NCBI GenBank assembly: GCA_023411225.1
Contig: JAEYPA010000083.1
Coordinates: forward strand, 1-32,921
Origin: Bacillota bacterium
Lineage (GTDB): Bacteria; Bacillota; Clostridia; Lachnospirales; Lachnospiraceae
Length of the DNA: 32,921 nt
Direction: 5' to 3'
Both the position numbers and the translations under genes were made by a program. A model generated the notes under the pieces. The model was not told the DNA's origin, ran no database searches, and worked only from the letters and a program-made list of their open reading frames with translations. Shown piece after piece: positions 31,419-32,921 of the stretch. The first letter of the stretch is position 1, and each line of letters opens with the position of its first letter.

Positions 31419-32084
31419 ATGAATTTTTGTATTGCTATTGATGGACCTGCTGGTGCAGGTAAGAGTACTATTGCAAAACTACTTGCGAAAAAATTGGGAT
31501 TTGTATATGTTGACACAGGAGCAATGTATCGGGCAATGGGACTTTATTTTTTTCAAAACAATTTAAAAACCGAATCTGAAGAAGATGTCGGATATGCTTG
31601 TGAACATGCGGACATAACCATTTCTTATGATAGCAACGGGCAAATTGTAAGCTTAAACGGAGTAGATGTAACAAATCAGATTCGTACAGAAAATGCTGGA
31701 TTAATGGCATCCAAAGTAGCTGTTGTAAAAGATATAAGACTTAAATTGGTGGAACTTCAACGTAAGCTTGCAACAAAGGAAAATGTCATTATGGATGGAA
31801 GAGATGTTGGAACATATATTCTTCCTAATGCTGATTTAAAGATTTACCTTACTGCTTCTTCTAAGGAAAGAGCTAATCGAAGATATCAAGAGTTATTGGG
31901 AAAAGGGGTAGAATGTGACTTGAATCAAATTGAAGAAGATATTATTGCTCGTGATAAACAGGATATGAGTCGTGAGTTTGCCCCATTAAAACAAGCTGAG
32001 GATGCAGTTTTAATTGACTCCTCCTATCTTACTATTGATGAAGTTGTTAATAAGATGGTAGAATTGTATAATGACAGAAAATAA
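31419..32084 (+). CDS. cmk: Cytidylate kinase
   Basis: Phosphorylates CMP and dCMP with ATP. 221 residues. The P-loop is GPAGAGKST at about 9-17; VDTGAMYRA forms the start of the CMP site, and DGRDVGTYILPNADLKIYL and the LID region Rx2Rx-type SKERANRRYQEL follow. RDKQDMSREFAPLKQAEDA is also typical. In Firmicutes this gene often precedes ispH and an S1-domain gene, and the same order is seen here, with 11 bases to ispH. AGAGGAA lies upstream of the ATG. Confidence 0.97.
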   Translation: MNFCIAIDGPAGAGKSTIAKLLAKKLGFVYVDTGAMYRAMGLYFFQNNLKTESEEDVGYACEHADITISYDSNGQIVSLNGVDVTNQIRTENAGLMASKVAVVKDIRLKLVELQRKLATKENVIMDGRDVGTYILPNADLKIYLTASSKERANRRYQELLGKGVECDLNQIEEDIIARDKQDMSREFAPLKQAEDAVLIDSSYLTIDEVVNKMVELYNDRK

Positions 32085-32095
32085 GTGAGGATGTT

Positions 32096-32921
32096 ATGAA
32101 AGTTAAGTTAGCAAAAAGTGCAGGATTTTGTTTTGGTGTAAAACGAGCTGTAGATGTGGTATATGAAAGTATTAAAACGGATGAGCCGGTATACACCTAT
32201 GGGGACATTATCCATAATGAAGAGGTAGTGAAGGATCTTCAGAGTAAAGGTGTTAAGGTCTTGCGCTCATTGTCAGAATTAAAACAAGGTACCAAGGGTA
32301 CACTAATCATAAGATCCCATGGTATATCTAAGAACGAATATGAGGAGATTGAAAAATCTGGTATTAATATAATAGATGCTACTTGTCCGTTTGTTAAAAA
32401 AATACACAATATAGTCAAAAAACAATCAGAACTTGGTCGAGAAATCATAATAATAGGAAATAACAAGCATCCGGAAGTTGAAGGCATCAAAGGTTGGTGT
32501 GACGGAGATTCTACAGTTATTGAAACAGAAGAAGAAGCAATAAATTTTATTACAAATCCTGATGCAAAAATATGTATTGTAGCACAAACTACATTTAATT
32601 ATGCGAAATTTCAAGAATTAGTTGAAATTATATCAAAAAAGGGTTATGATATACTTGCTTTAAATACAATTTGTAACGCTACCGAGGAACGTCAGCAGGA
32701 GGTTAAGGAATTAGCCCAGGAATCTGATGCTATGATTGTAATTGGTGGAAAACATAGTTCAAATACACAGAAGCTCTATGAAATAAGTAAGAATAAATGT
32801 CACAATACTTTCTATATACAGACACTTGATGACCTAGATTTAGAGCGATTTAAATCTTTTCGTAGCGTAGGTATTACCGCAGGGGCTTCCACCCCAAATA
32901 AAATAATTGAGGAGGTTCATA
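32096..32921 (+). CDS. ispH: 4-hydroxy-3-methylbut-2-enyl diphosphate reductase, runs off the right edge
   Basis: Last enzyme of the MEP pathway, reducing HMBPP to IPP and DMAPP with a [4Fe-4S] cluster. 275 codons are in view with no stop. The three cluster Cys are C12 (AGFCFGVKRA), C97 (DATCPFV) and C193 (NTICNATEERQ). The substrate His residues lie in YTYGDIIHNEEV, RSHGIS and NNKHPEVEG. The visible end, VGITAGASTPNKIIEEV, is the normal C-terminus of IspH, so the reductase domain is essentially complete. In many Clostridia the chain continues into ribosomal protein S1-like repeats; since the frame is still open, that fusion is possible here. GTGAGG lies 5 bases before the ATG. Confidence 0.95.
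   Translation, partial: MKVKLAKSAGFCFGVKRAVDVVYESIKTDEPVYTYGDIIHNEEVVKDLQSKGVKVLRSLSELKQGTKGTLIIRSHGISKNEYEEIEKSGINIIDATCPFVKKIHNIVKKQSELGREIIIIGNNKHPEVEGIKGWCDGDSTVIETEEEAINFITNPDAKICIVAQTTFNYAKFQELVEIISKKGYDILALNTICNATEERQQEVKELAQESDAMIVIGGKHSSNTQKLYEISKNKCHNTFYIQTLDDLDLERFKSFRSVGITAGASTPNKIIEEVH

Noticed and set aside
1..32921. tRNA, rRNA, CRISPR, transposon, prophage or toxin-antitoxin content
   Set aside because: Intergenic gaps were read through; no cloverleaf, spaced repeats, transposase, integrase or paired small toxin and antitoxin genes were recognised.

Overview
This window reads as a contiguous piece of chromosome from an AT-rich, Gram-positive, anaerobic member of Clostridia, most likely Lachnospiraceae (former Clostridium cluster XIVa). 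Support for this: strong AGGAGG-type ribosome sites, sigma-A style promoters, short U-tailed terminators at most gene ends, a clostridial clp-like TepA next to an FtsK/SpoIIIE translocase, formate-tetrahydrofolate ligase, a pyrB-pyrI pair, a small single-cluster ferredoxin, a CwlC-like amidase without signal peptide (suggesting an endospore former), and a cmk-ispH end. The species assignment is inference. No rRNA, tRNA, CRISPR array, insertion sequence, prophage or integrase was seen; the content is mostly core genome.

Layout. 1-3400: the 3' part of an M3 oligoendopeptidase F, converging on tmcAL (tRNA-Met C34 acetate ligase), then a divergent PLP aspartate aminotransferase-like gene. 3400-3869: the longest noncoding stretch, holding a terminator, a near-perfect parS-like site, two promoter candidates and a heavily structured pnp leader. 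3870-8690: pnp, an M16 zinc protease and an O-acetylhomoserine sulfhydrylase. 8816-12700: tepA and ftsK/spoIIIE. 12761-14533: two abutting RimK-like ATP-grasp ligases of unknown substrate, the most promising unexplained unit here. 14692-17769: fhs, converging on pyrI and pyrB (pyrB is transcribed first on the minus strand). 17941-20226: an aconitase-superfamily hydratase of the YbhJ-like branch, divergent from pyrB across a symmetric promoter region. 20370-20564: a ferredoxin on the minus strand. 20752-23359: a zinc-ribbon, single-span membrane protein with three extracytoplasmic repeats, then a CwlC-like amidase with SPOR domain. 23502-24985: folD and an unrecognised 205-residue protein. 25062-26708: an unrecognised three-span membrane protein on the minus strand. 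26933-30056: a tight rimO-pgsA-cinA operon with ATGA overlaps. 30167-32921: a BaiN/YhiN-type flavoprotein, cmk and ispH, which runs off the right edge and may continue into an S1-domain protein.

How they fit together. One-carbon metabolism is represented by fhs and folD, pyrimidine supply by pyrB-pyrI and cmk, sulfur amino acids by the sulfhydrylase, envelope and isoprenoid supply by pgsA and ispH, RNA turnover and translation quality by pnp, tmcAL and rimO, chromosome segregation by FtsK/SpoIIIE and possibly the parS-like site. I did not find a defence or mobile system. The best leads for new biology are the ATP-grasp pair, the structured pnp leader without an adjacent rpsO, the isolated parS-like site, the symmetric pyrB/hydratase promoter, and the two unrecognised proteins.
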